This document shows, one piece after another, positions 33,547 to 42,467 of a stretch of 64,000 nt of DNA (position 1 is the first letter of the stretch; each line of letters begins with the position of its first letter). The stretch is from assembly GCA_910579995.1 (NCBI GenBank), contig CAJTWH010000005.1, positions 1 through 64,000 of the forward strand. The letters run 5' to 3'. This DNA is from an uncultured Muribaculaceae bacterium. Lineage in GTDB: Bacteria > Bacteroidota > Bacteroidia > Bacteroidales > Muribaculaceae. The notes below the pieces were generated by a model. It saw only the letters and a list, made by a program, of their open reading frames with translations, had not been told where the DNA came from and ran no database searches. Made by a program: the position numbers and the translations under genes.

Positions 33547-36267
33547 TCAGTACAGTTTCATTGAGCGCCATGTGTCGCTGAGCTGCGGTGAGGCTGACAC
33601 GTTTGGTTGCTGGCTCTTTGAATTTTCAATCAATGAACGGCGGCTGACCTCGGTGGTGAGGTAGTCGGCGAGGTCGCCAAGAGATATGTCGCCTTTAGTT
33701 TCCCGCAGTTTGCGCAGCAGGTAATATGTAAACATGCCGTGTCCTTCCTTGGCAAGAGGGTAGGCCGTTTCTTCGCCTTGACAAGCGGCGAAGACAACCA
33801 TTGCTCCGTTAGGCTTGCCGGCTTTGGCTTTTAACCTCACACCGCGGGCTGAGGCGAGCATTTCATCGCCTCTTACCGATCCGCTGAAGCATGCGTCGAG
33901 AAAGACTGTCACAGCCTTTGCACCTGTCTCTCCGAGCTGACGGTAGATACCGTCGAGCGACACGTTGGTGTTCATGTCGGAATGATAACCGTCTACCGGC
34001 ATAAGATATGATTGGCGGTCGCTCTCCGACGGTAGGCCGTGGCCTGAATAATAGAAGATTATATTCGCCTCGTTGCCGTAAGCCTTGCCAACATCGCAGA
34101 GCCACTTCACATGGCGGAGCATGTCGTTGCGGGAGGCGTCGCTTACCATGCGGATATTTTCGGCCGGTATACCGAGAATGTTTGTGCAGTATTTGGCGAA
34201 TACCTGTCCGTCGTTAAGAGCGTAGGGCACTGTGGCAGCCTCGCGGTAGTTTTCGTTTGATATCACTACTGCAAATGTGTTTGTGGCTTTGACAGTTCCT
34301 GTCGGTATATCGCGGTCGACTTCCGAGGTGAGGTTACGGATCTCGATGTCAACGTTTTGCCTTTGGCGAGCGTCAACTTCAATCTTGGAGGCTGCCAGTG
34401 GCTGCGACATGGCCAGATTTATAGTGCGGTTGCGCGAGTATTTGCCATGCTTTTCTTTAATCGCAATTTCGATGGGAATCTCACTTCCGGTGAAGCGGTT
34501 GTTGGCTACCAAGGTGTAGCTCAGCTGTTTGCTCGCTCCCGGGGCGAGGGTGGCAAAGGCATTGCTTTCTTCTCCATCTACGATATAGACATTCTGTGGC
34601 AGTTTTATGGATATGTTCACATCCTCAGCCTGGCCTTGCTCTATATTCTGGACGAGCACATCGAGATTGAACGGCACCTTGCGCTCGAGTGTGCTCTCTG
34701 TGCCGCTGAGGGTGTAGTCGTTGACAACCACCATCGGTGCAAGGAAGGGGCGTGTGGCGACTTTGAGATATTGGGTGTCTGTGCCGAAACCGTTTGCCTC
34801 ATCAACAGCCAGTGCAAACTCTGCCGCACCGTCGCCTACAGTCGGGGCTGCCTTGACTGTGGCGCGGACGGTCCTTGTCTCTCCTGCCTTGATGTCGAGA
34901 GGGGTGAGCCCTGTGATGTTTATCGCGCTGTTTTTTACCGATACCTTGGGCATGCAGCGGTAGCCGTTTCCTTTGCCTTTGTTTGTAACCTTGAATTCAA
35001 CGGTATAGCTTCCGTTTGCCTCAATGAAATTATTGCCGCTCAGGTCAATAAAACGTATGCTGCCTGCCACAATATCAAGCGACGGAAGTTCTTTGACTAC
35101 CGACTTGTTGCCATTGATTATTGTCGATGAAGATGTTGGCTTGGCGTGCTCCTTTGCCAAGGCGAGGTCCTTTGGGTTTTTGGGGTTTATGGGTTCGCCG
35201 CGGAAAGTCATGTATTTCTCATATCTTCCGTAGGTGATATAATTGTTACTGCTTGAATCGAACTTCTCACCTTCTGCCACTTTGTTGAAATATGGGTCGT
35301 AGAGAATGAATTTGTCAGAATTCTCAGTATAGAAATATTTGTTCGGCAGACGATGAAGACTGCCATACAGAGGTATCTCACGCCCGTTTTCATCGAAAAG
35401 ATATTTAATGCCGTAGTCTACATTCTCGCCTTTTTTGAAGATGTAATTTCTTGGAACTAATTCGCTGCTTCCGTAGTAACTGCCATAAGCGATATATACT
35501 TTCCCATTTATTTCTTCGCAGGCGGTTGCGTGGTCGATTTCTCCGGTGTATGTTTTGGCGACGGCGGTGGAATTTTCGTCTACTATGGTCCAGCGGTGAC
35601 CGTTTAAGCCTGAGGCTTCAACAAAGTATCGTTTGCCTGAAAGTGTGGCGATTGGACTGGTGACAACAAATTTTTGGAAGGTATATTCGTCGTGTTTTGC
35701 TGTGAATTCCAGTACGGGTTCTCCATAAGAATTAAAACATTTGCCGGTACCCCCTCTGAGACCTGTGAACAGAAAATCATTGTCTCCGAGAGTGTAGTCT
35801 TGGGTAAATCTGCAAAACATCGGAATGTCGGCTATTTTAGTATCTTTGTAGTATATGGCGCTTGCACTATAGTGCTTGACAATACTGAAATCGCCGCGAT
35901 GGTCTATTTCGCTATAGCCGGGCAGTATCATGTTGCCGTGTTTGTCGAACAGTCCGTTGTATGATTTTTCATAATCATAGAACAAGAATTCGCGACGCAA
36001 TGCGACAGAAGCTATTTTGTTTGATTTGAAGGTCGGATACAATATTATATTTCCGTCATATTCGCAGATCCCCCACTTGCCTTCTTTATTCTTGATATAA
36101 AAATAACAAATCTTATTGTCTTTTACCGAATATCCTTTTTGCTTGAGCTCTTTTTCAACACGTTTTTTTGTGGCTTCATTGGCTTTAGCGTAGTCGCGTG
36201 CAGATATTTCGCAGATTGGCGAAAGGGTAATGAGTGCAATGAGAATTATATTGAGGAAGTTTTTCAT
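33547..36267 (-). CDS. Large secreted caspase-like (C14) peptidase with WG-type repeats
   Basis: This 906-aa protein has an N-terminal signal (MKNFLNIILIALITLSPICEISA), a KWGICEYDGNIILYPTF WG-type segment near residue 60, a long unrecognised beta-rich region to about 400, CARDB/immunoglobulin-like domains (about 430-640, with SIRFIDLSGNNFIEANGSYTVEF) and a C-terminal caspase-family domain from about 665. The catalytic dyad is His743 in YYSGHG and Cys793 in DACFSG. The start at 36267 is chosen for the signal peptide and because a perfect promoter lies 30 bp upstream. An extracytoplasmic caspase-like peptidase built on binding domains suggests protein processing at the surface or in the periplasm. 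Substrate is unknown. Confidence 0.88.
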   Translation of the reverse strand: MKNFLNIILIALITLSPICEISARDYAKANEATKKRVEKELKQKGYSVKDNKICYFYIKNKEGKWGICEYDGNIILYPTFKSNKIASVALRREFLFYDYEKSYNGLFDKHGNMILPGYSEIDHRGDFSIVKHYSASAIYYKDTKIADIPMFCRFTQDYTLGDNDFLFTGLRGGTGKCFNSYGEPVLEFTAKHDEYTFQKFVVTSPIATLSGKRYFVEASGLNGHRWTIVDENSTAVAKTYTGEIDHATACEEINGKVYIAYGSYYGSSELVPRNYIFKKGENVDYGIKYLFDENGREIPLYGSLHRLPNKYFYTENSDKFILYDPYFNKVAEGEKFDSSSNNYITYGRYEKYMTFRGEPINPKNPKDLALAKEHAKPTSSSTIINGNKSVVKELPSLDIVAGSIRFIDLSGNNFIEANGSYTVEFKVTNKGKGNGYRCMPKVSVKNSAINITGLTPLDIKAGETRTVRATVKAAPTVGDGAAEFALAVDEANGFGTDTQYLKVATRPFLAPMVVVNDYTLSGTESTLERKVPFNLDVLVQNIEQGQAEDVNISIKLPQNVYIVDGEESNAFATLAPGASKQLSYTLVANNRFTGSEIPIEIAIKEKHGKYSRNRTINLAMSQPLAASKIEVDARQRQNVDIEIRNLTSEVDRDIPTGTVKATNTFAVVISNENYREAATVPYALNDGQVFAKYCTNILGIPAENIRMVSDASRNDMLRHVKWLCDVGKAYGNEANIIFYYSGHGLPSESDRQSYLMPVDGYHSDMNTNVSLDGIYRQLGETGAKAVTVFLDACFSGSVRGDEMLASARGVRLKAKAGKPNGAMVVFAACQGEETAYPLAKEGHGMFTYYLLRKLRETKGDISLGDLADYLTTEVSRRSLIENSKSQQPNVSASPQLSDTWRSMKLY

Positions 36268-36296
36268 AGTATTGGAGTTATAATGAATAACTTCCG

Positions 36297-36328
36297 CAAA
36301 GATAGTGAAAACCGGCGTTATAAGCAAA
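36297..36328 (-). promoter_or_regulatory. Promoter of the caspase-like gene
   Basis: On the minus strand TTTG, a 20-bp spacer and TATCTTTG match the Bacteroidetes consensus perfectly. It lies between the HAD gene stop and the caspase start, so the caspase gene has its own transcription start near 36290. Confidence 0.82.
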
Positions 36329-36343
36329 TGCCGCACGAAGGCT

Positions 36344-37189
36344 TTACCTCGAAAGTGCGAAGTCTTCTTCGATGAAGCGGGCGACGGCGTCGGTGTAGTT
36401 GGCGTCTATTGTGATGTCGGCGGCTTCTTTCACTTCGGGGAGGGCATTGCCCATGGCTACGGCCACATCTGCCACTTCGAGCATTGACAGGTCGTTGAGG
36501 CTGTCGCCGAACACTACGAGCCGGTCGGCGTCGAGTTCTTCTTTGAGCCTGAGCACTGCGCTTGCTTTGGTTACGCCCGGAGGAAAGACCTCGAAGTTCC
36601 AGATATGCGGGTTGAACACGTCAGGGTAGCAACATACAGAGCAGGCAGTGTCGCGTTGAAAAGCTTCTGCTGCCGCGCGTATCGATTTTTCCTCTCCCAT
36701 GGCAAAGAGCAGCATGGTGTTTGTGGCGGCGCGAGCCGGGGCAGGTGTGCCGAGGTGAAAGCGTTTGAGCACAAGGTTGCAGCGCTCGAGATAGAAGCTC
36801 TCCTCGGCCTTGTTGAGATGTGCGGCGGCATGATATACGTCGAGCGAGGCATAGTCCTGATCCATCACATACACAAACGGATGTACGCCATGATGGAAAC
36901 AGAATGATATCGCCGTTTTTACATCAAATTCAGGCAGAAAATGCGGTTGGCTGAAACACCTGTCCTCGCGCAACCAGTATGCGCAGCCTGTCATCACGAC
37001 AGCCGGCGGCGTGGTGCGTGTCTGAGCCAGCAGCGGGACTACCGTTGCCGGTGTTCGGGCTGTGGCCACGGTGATGAGCGCGCCCTCGGCTGTGAGGTCG
37101 CTGATTATCTGTGATGATTTCGGCGATATGCGGCTGTCGGTGCCGAGCAGGGTGCCGTCGAGGTCGCTGACGTATAATGTCTTGTTCAT
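36344..37189 (-). CDS. HAD-superfamily (Cof-type) hydrolase
   Basis: This 281-aa HAD phosphatase has motif I DLDGTLLGTD near the N-terminus, a Cof-type C2 cap in the middle, and motif IV GDSLNDLSML near residue 230. Family members dephosphorylate sugar phosphates, flavin or PLP intermediates; the actual substrate cannot be told. It is the last gene of the gmk-to-HAD operon and overlaps the helicase stop by 4 bp. Confidence 0.88.
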   Translation of the reverse strand: MNKTLYVSDLDGTLLGTDSRISPKSSQIISDLTAEGALITVATARTPATVVPLLAQTRTTPPAVVMTGCAYWLREDRCFSQPHFLPEFDVKTAISFCFHHGVHPFVYVMDQDYASLDVYHAAAHLNKAEESFYLERCNLVLKRFHLGTPAPARAATNTMLLFAMGEEKSIRAAAEAFQRDTACSVCCYPDVFNPHIWNFEVFPPGVTKASAVLRLKEELDADRLVVFGDSLNDLSMLEVADVAVAMGNALPEVKEAADITIDANYTDAVARFIEEDFALSR

Positions 37190-39309
37190 TCTTCTATCAA
37201 ATCAAGTGGAGCGCCGAACCGGAGAGTGCGTGTTGTGGCGAGCGCGTCGAACGCTACTGTATAATTTTGCTTCGCATTGTCGGCGGCGATTATTTTTCCG
37301 CGGCCGAATACCGGATGTTCTACCCGGCAGCCGACCCTTAGTCCGGGCTTTTCTCCGGCGCCGGCCATAGGCTGCGGTACCGGTGCCTGTGCCGGAAGCG
37401 GCTTTTCGAGAACGAGGTTGTCGAGCCCCATCTCATAGAGGAAGCGCGACGGCATTTTTGCAGCGCGGTCGTGGCCGAAGCCGTCGCTGTCGGAGAGAAA
37501 GAGCTGCCGTTTGGCCCTTGTGAGAGCCACGTAGGCGAGGCGTCGCTCTTCCTCAATCTCGTCGGGGCCGCTGCTGCGTTTCGACGGGAACTGTCCCTCG
37601 CTCAGACCGCATACAAACACGGTGTCGAACTCCATGCCCTTGGCAGTATGCACCGTCATCATCCGCACGGCCTTTTGGTCGTCGGTGTGCCGGTCCATAT
37701 TTGAGATAAGGGCGGCTCGGGTAAGGAAAGAGTCGAGGTTGGCGTCGTCGTCGTGTCCGGCCTCGTCGATGGCCCGCTTGAGCTCGGCGAGATTGTCGAG
37801 ACGCTCCCACTCGCTCAGCCCACGCAGCATTTCCTCATAGCCGCTGCTGTCTACTACCCGCTGCACAAGGTCGCCCAGCGAAACCGTATCGATAAGTCTG
37901 CGGCACGACTCGATTGTCTCAACATATTTCCGGGCGTCGGTACGACGGATTTCGGGCGTGTCGAGGAGCGACAGGAGGGCTTCGTAGAGCGACAGGTCTT
38001 CATCTTGCGCCTTGGCCTGTATCATGGCCATTTTCTTGCGGCCAATACCTCGCGAGGGAGTGTTGACCGTGCGCATGAAAGCGATATCGTCGGCCACGGT
38101 GAGCATGCGCAGGTAGGCAAGTACATCCTTAACCTCGCGGCGCTGATAGAACGCTGTGCCACTGTAGATCACGTAGGGAATCTCGCGTTTGATCAGGGCG
38201 TCCTCTACCGGGCGCGACACATGATGGGCGCGGTAGAGTATGGCGATATCTTTGGCGGAAATGCCTTTCTTGGTCATCTTCGCTATATTCTTGGCAATCC
38301 ACGCCGCCTCATCTTTCTCGCTTTTGGCATGATACATCCGCGGTTTGTCGCCCTCGGCTCCCATCGGTTTAAGAAGTTTAGGGTAGCGGCATTGGTTGTG
38401 CGATATCAGCGTGTTGGCCGGGGCAAGCACCTGCGGTGTGCTGCGATAGTTGTCGCTCAGGACTATCGTGGAGGCTTCCTTATATAACTTGTCGAAGTCA
38501 AGGATGAGGTTGACATCGGCGCCGCGCCACGTATAGATTGTCTGGTCGGGGTCGCCGACAATGAAGAGGTTGCGGTGGCCGCCGGCAAGAATACGGGCTA
38601 TCTCATATTGCAGAGGGCTTACATCCTGAAACTCATCTACCATCACATATTGCATGCGCTGCTGCCACTTGGTGCGGATCGCGGGGTAGTTGACAAGGAT
38701 GTGGTGAGCGAAAACAATCACATCGTCGAAATCGAGAGTGTATGTTTTTTTCTGCTCGTAGAGATAGCGCATGTATATCTCAGGCAGACGGTCGGGCGCG
38801 GCAGAGTCGGTCATCGCCGGCGGGGTGCTGTTGCTCATCTTCTCTATCACCGGTATGTAGTCGCCGGCACCTTTTCGGCGCCCGATATAGTCTACGGCTC
38901 GGCGTATGGGCAGCTCCTTGAGTGTGAGACCCATGTCGGTGTAGACTTTCTGGAGCATGTCGGCTTGGTCTTCCTCGTCGATGAGTACGAAGTTGGCAGG
39001 ATAGTTGAGCACATGAATATCTTCCTTGAGCATTCGCACGCAAAAGGAGTGGAATGTGCAGATATATGCCGGGTCGAAGTCGCCGAGGAGCGAGCGTATG
39101 CGCTGTTTCATCTCGGCGGCGGCCTTGTTGGTGAAAGTCACGCAAAGCACTGCCGACGGGTCAATGCCCAAGAGGTCGGCGAGGTAACAGTAGCGCGCTG
39201 TCAGAGCCTTGGTCTTGCCCGTGCCGGCACCGGCGAGCACACGCACCGGTCCTTCGGTGGTGCGCACGGCGTCGAGTTGCTCGGCATTGAGTCCGTCGAG
39301 GTAGTTCAT
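37186..39309 (-). CDS. UvrD/PcrA-type DNA helicase
   Basis: This 707-aa SF1A helicase unwinds DNA 3'-5' in repair and replication. It has motif I AGAGTGKT, motif II VDEFQDVSPLQ, motif III VGDPDQTIY, motif IV DNYRST, motif V TAKGMEFDTVFVCG and motif VI YVALTRAKRQL. A C-terminal Tudor-like tail (GCRVEHPVFGRGKII) is seen, as in PcrA. The start at 39309 overlaps the M18 peptidase stop by one base; the longer frame upstream is inside that gene. PcrA/UvrD is favoured over Rep. Confidence 0.93.
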   Translation of the reverse strand: MNYLDGLNAEQLDAVRTTEGPVRVLAGAGTGKTKALTARYCYLADLLGIDPSAVLCVTFTNKAAAEMKQRIRSLLGDFDPAYICTFHSFCVRMLKEDIHVLNYPANFVLIDEEDQADMLQKVYTDMGLTLKELPIRRAVDYIGRRKGAGDYIPVIEKMSNSTPPAMTDSAAPDRLPEIYMRYLYEQKKTYTLDFDDVIVFAHHILVNYPAIRTKWQQRMQYVMVDEFQDVSPLQYEIARILAGGHRNLFIVGDPDQTIYTWRGADVNLILDFDKLYKEASTIVLSDNYRSTPQVLAPANTLISHNQCRYPKLLKPMGAEGDKPRMYHAKSEKDEAAWIAKNIAKMTKKGISAKDIAILYRAHHVSRPVEDALIKREIPYVIYSGTAFYQRREVKDVLAYLRMLTVADDIAFMRTVNTPSRGIGRKKMAMIQAKAQDEDLSLYEALLSLLDTPEIRRTDARKYVETIESCRRLIDTVSLGDLVQRVVDSSGYEEMLRGLSEWERLDNLAELKRAIDEAGHDDDANLDSFLTRAALISNMDRHTDDQKAVRMMTVHTAKGMEFDTVFVCGLSEGQFPSKRSSGPDEIEEERRLAYVALTRAKRQLFLSDSDGFGHDRAAKMPSRFLYEMGLDNLVLEKPLPAQAPVPQPMAGAGEKPGLRVGCRVEHPVFGRGKIIAADNAKQNYTVAFDALATTRTLRFGAPLDLIEE

Positions 39310-40595
39310 CAATAGAGCGAATAAAATTCGGTGAAAGCCTTGATGGTGTAGATATGGTCGGCAGTCGAGGCCGTCTCGCATGCGCTGTGCATAGCCCATA
39401 CGGGAGCGCCCATGTCTACGCCGCGCAGGGGAATCTGCGAGGTGAGAATGTTGCCCAAGGTAGACCCGCCGGCCACGTCGCTGTGGTTGACAAAGCTCTG
39501 ACAGGGAACACCGGCGCGGTCGCATACGGCGCGGAAGGCTGCGGCAGAGTCGGCGTCGGTCATATACTTGCAGTTGGCGTTGACTTTTATGCAGGGGCCA
39601 CCGCCAAGCACGGGATGGTTGGTGGGGTCGTATTTGCTCACATAGTTGGGGTGGAGGCCATGGGCATTGTCGGCAGATATCATAAATGAGCCGGCTACAG
39701 CGCGCATATATTGAGCCTCGCCACCTCCGCGGGTCATGACAATGCGGCGGAGTATATGCTCGAGAATCGGCGAGCCTGCGCCCTGCTTTGTGCCCGAGCC
39801 GGTCTCCTCATTGTCGAAAATGGCAAGAACGCGGGTGTGTTTCGAGGGCTTGTCGCAGGCGGCGAGCAAGGCCGTCATGCCGGCATGTACCATCGAGAGG
39901 TCGTCGAGGCGTCCCGAGCATATCATTTCGTCCTGCAGGCCGGTGAGCATGGCCTTGGAGCAGGTGTAGAGCGAAAGGTCGTAGTCGAGGATATCATCCG
40001 GGTCGACATCGGCTTCCTTGGCTACAAGGCCTCGCATAAGGCCTTTTGGGTCGGGGCAGTCGAGAGCTATCACGGGCAGCATGTCGCGTTGCTTCGACAG
40101 GGGGTTGCCTTCGTTGACCTGACGGTTGAAATGTATTGCCAAGTGGGGAATGACGAGCATGGGCTTGTCGAAGCGCACGAGCCGCAGGGTAGGGTGGAGC
40201 GGGTCGTCGCCGCGCAATGCCACGCGTCCGGCAATCGACAGCGGGCGGTCGAACCATGTGTAGAGTATCGGGCCACCATAGACCTCAGTGTTGAGTTTTA
40301 CCATTCCCTCGCACTCCATCTCGCAGTGGGGCTTTATGCGGAAACCGGGAGAGTCGCTGTGTGCGGCAATGATGTCGAAAGGAGCGGCGGCGTCGCCCTC
40401 GCCGGCGACAAAGGCAAAGATTGCCGAGCCGTTCTGTATCACATATCGACGGTCGCCGGGTTTGAGTTGCCACTCGTCGCTCATGTCAAGGCGTGTGAAG
40501 CCGGCGAGCTCAAGGCGTTGGCGCAGGGTTTCTACCGCCCAGAAATTCACAGGCGATGAATCGAGAAAGTTGCAGAGGTCTTGGATATGGTTCAT
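39309..40595 (-). CDS. M18-family aminopeptidase
   Basis: This 428-aa zinc aminopeptidase removes N-terminal, usually acidic, residues from peptides in the cytosol. Metal-binding and catalytic segments of the M18 family are visible: IIAAHSDSPGFRIKP, the DNEETGSGTKQGAGS block with the catalytic Glu pair, and SADNAHGLHPNY. The HSD and late NHSDVAGGST motifs support the assignment. It overlaps both neighbours (4 bp with the DUF5063-like gene, 1 bp with the helicase gene). Confidence 0.9.
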   Translation of the reverse strand: MNHIQDLCNFLDSSPVNFWAVETLRQRLELAGFTRLDMSDEWQLKPGDRRYVIQNGSAIFAFVAGEGDAAAPFDIIAAHSDSPGFRIKPHCEMECEGMVKLNTEVYGGPILYTWFDRPLSIAGRVALRGDDPLHPTLRLVRFDKPMLVIPHLAIHFNRQVNEGNPLSKQRDMLPVIALDCPDPKGLMRGLVAKEADVDPDDILDYDLSLYTCSKAMLTGLQDEMICSGRLDDLSMVHAGMTALLAACDKPSKHTRVLAIFDNEETGSGTKQGAGSPILEHILRRIVMTRGGGEAQYMRAVAGSFMISADNAHGLHPNYVSKYDPTNHPVLGGGPCIKVNANCKYMTDADSAAAFRAVCDRAGVPCQSFVNHSDVAGGSTLGNILTSQIPLRGVDMGAPVWAMHSACETASTADHIYTIKAFTEFYSLY

Positions 40596-41140
40596 TCCGA
40601 AAGGAGTGATTTTGATTGATAAATAAGATTTGCGGTGCGCAGGGCCGAGCAGATATTGTCGGCGAGATACTCGTGGAAGCGGTATTTGAGGTCGGCAAGC
40701 ACGTCGGCCACGCCTTCTTGCGGAGCGTCGGCTATGGTGGTGGCGAAGTCGGCCATTGTCTGGTAAATGTCGGCAATCTGCTCCGAGAGCGACAGGGCTA
40801 CGGGAGTGTCGCTGTAGCGCAGGTCTTCAGCCGGCACTTCAAGATAGGTGTCGTATTGCCCCAAGAGTGCCGCAACGCTTCCGGCTACGGCTGCATATTG
40901 CTCTTCGGTTACTTGCGGGAATATCGCTCCGGTATCGTAGTTGTCGTAGTCCTCGCCGCCTTCGTCTTCGCCGTAGGGCTTGAGTTCGAGCAGGTTGGTA
41001 TACAATGCCGGCAGCAGGCGCAGCAGATTGTATATGAATTTATGAGGGTCGGCCTCGGCAGCGTCGGCAACGTGGCGTACATAGCCTACGGCGAGTGCCG
41101 TCAGTTGCAGCCCGGTTGTGCCCAATGCGTTCTTATCCAT
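40592..41140 (-). CDS. DUF5063-like protein
   Basis: This 182-aa predicted soluble, mostly helical protein resembles the DUF5063 family of Bacteroidetes, judged from memory of the family's length, acidic central stretch (EDEGGEDYDNYD) and neighbours. No catalytic motif was seen. It abuts the nadD stop exactly and overlaps the M18 start as ATGA, so it belongs to the same operon. Function unknown. Confidence 0.6.
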   Translation of the reverse strand: MDKNALGTTGLQLTALAVGYVRHVADAAEADPHKFIYNLLRLLPALYTNLLELKPYGEDEGGEDYDNYDTGAIFPQVTEEQYAAVAGSVAALLGQYDTYLEVPAEDLRYSDTPVALSLSEQIADIYQTMADFATTIADAPQEGVADVLADLKYRFHEYLADNICSALRTANLIYQSKSLLSE

Positions 41141-41716
41141 TTATTTGGTGTAAAGTTTATTGTCAACGATGTATTTATATACACCGGCCGGCAGGAAATA
41201 GTTCATGTTGCGCCCCTTGGCGATAGCCTGACGAATGAATGTGCTCGACACATGTGCCATCGGAGCCTCTACGACTTCCATGCCGTCGATATGGCGTTTG
41301 TCAACCGGATATCCCGGGCGGAGATATACAATCACGCCGTATTTGTCGAGTATCTCCTGTGCCGAGCGCCAACGGTCGAAAATCTGCCAGTTGTCGCTGC
41401 CTATCACGAGTTTGAAGCGGTATTCGGGATATCGCTCGGAGAGCACCCTGAGGGTGTCGATGGTATACGACGGGCGGGGCATTGACAGCTCGATATCGCA
41501 GATGTCGATGTTCTGTGCACCTTTGGCCGCTATCGAGAGCATGGCAAGGCGTTTGGTGTCGGGCAGCAGCTCGGCGGCGTCTTTGAGCGGGTTGAGCGGC
41601 GAGAGGGTGAGCCACACTTGGTCGAGATAGCCCCACTGTGTAAGATATGAGGCAAGCATGAGATGGCCGGAATGGACAGGGTTGAACGAGCCTCCGAAAA
41701 TTCCGATTGTCGTCAT
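41141..41716 (-). CDS. nadD: Nicotinate-nucleotide adenylyltransferase
   Basis: This 191-aa enzyme adenylates nicotinate mononucleotide in NAD synthesis. The nucleotidyltransferase motif GIFGGSFNPVHSGHL is at the N-terminus and the C-terminal SSTFIRQAI (ISSTxxR signature) is present. The ATG at 41716 overlaps the gmk stop as ATGA, so the longer frame is rejected. Confidence 0.95.
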   Translation of the reverse strand: MTTIGIFGGSFNPVHSGHLMLASYLTQWGYLDQVWLTLSPLNPLKDAAELLPDTKRLAMLSIAAKGAQNIDICDIELSMPRPSYTIDTLRVLSERYPEYRFKLVIGSDNWQIFDRWRSAQEILDKYGVIVYLRPGYPVDKRHIDGMEVVEAPMAHVSSTFIRQAIAKGRNMNYFLPAGVYKYIVDNKLYTK

Positions 41717-42282
41717 TTGCCCGAGAATGCTTTGATGAGGTCGTGGGTGGTGTCGATGGCGGTGTCGAGGCGGTCGTTGACTACGCATGTGTCAAACTCC
41801 GGTGCGCGCGACATCTCGTAGGCTGCGCGGTCGATACGCACATCGATGACCTCGGCGGTCTCTGTGCCGCGGAATTCGAGGCGGCGGCGAAGCTCGTCGA
41901 GAGTGGGAGGTGCGATGAAGATTGTTATGGCGCGGTCGCCGTAGAGCTCTTTCACGCCGAGAGCGCCGTTGACGTCAAGGTCGAGGATGATGTTGTGGCC
42001 GGCGCCGGTAATGCGCTCAACCTCGCTGCGGAGTGTGCCGTAGAAGCGGCCGGGGTATACTTCCTCAAATTCCACGAAGTCGCCCTCGGAGATATGGTCG
42101 CGAAACTCGTCCTCGCTCATGAAGTAGTAGTTCACGCCATGCTGCTCGCCCTCGCGCGGGGGGCGGGTGGTGGCCGATACGGCAAAACCGAGGTTGAGGT
42201 CGCCGCCTTCGAGGAGGGCGTTGATGATTGTTGATTTACCGCAACCCGACGGCGCGGCTATGATGATGATCTTTCCGGGCAT
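41713..42282 (-). CDS. gmk: Guanylate kinase
   Basis: This 189-aa kinase phosphorylates GMP to GDP. It has the P-loop IIAAPSGCGKST, the GMP-binding SATTRPPREGEQHGVNYYFM segment and EFEEVYPGRFYGT. It is the first gene of a six-gene overlapping operon. Its start lies 20 bp after the terminal hairpin of repeat copy C. Confidence 0.96.
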   Translation of the reverse strand: MPGKIIIIAAPSGCGKSTIINALLEGGDLNLGFAVSATTRPPREGEQHGVNYYFMSEDEFRDHISEGDFVEFEEVYPGRFYGTLRSEVERITGAGHNIILDLDVNGALGVKELYGDRAITIFIAPPTLDELRRRLEFRGTETAEVIDVRIDRAAYEMSRAPEFDTCVVNDRLDTAIDTTHDLIKAFSGK

Positions 42283-42302
42283 ATAGCTGGGAGTGTTAGG
42301 TG

Positions 42303-42460
42303 AAAAGTTTTGCTTGCAAAACTTTTTGGTTATGAAGTTTATTTATAAGGTTTAATGAGTTTAAATATACCGTGGTAAATTAAATTTTTAAACCTTATAA
42401 ACCGCGCTGAAAGCGCTTTAAACTTCAGGTTGTCAAGTTGCAAGGCAACTTGACAACCTG
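42303..42460 (-). repeat. Palindromic intergenic element, copy C
   Basis: Read on the minus strand this copy begins with a 16-bp perfect hairpin (42426-42441 with 42445-42460) whose outer arms are CAGGTTGTC/GACAACCTG, changed on both sides relative to other copies. It then has the GCGCTTTCAGCGC motif (42404-42416), an AT-rich middle, and ends with AAGTTTTGC-TT-GCAAAACTT (42305-42324), again changed in both arms. It fills nearly all of the gap between the DUF4301-like gene and gmk. No flanking direct repeat was found. Confidence 0.88.
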
Positions 42461-42467
42461 AATTATA

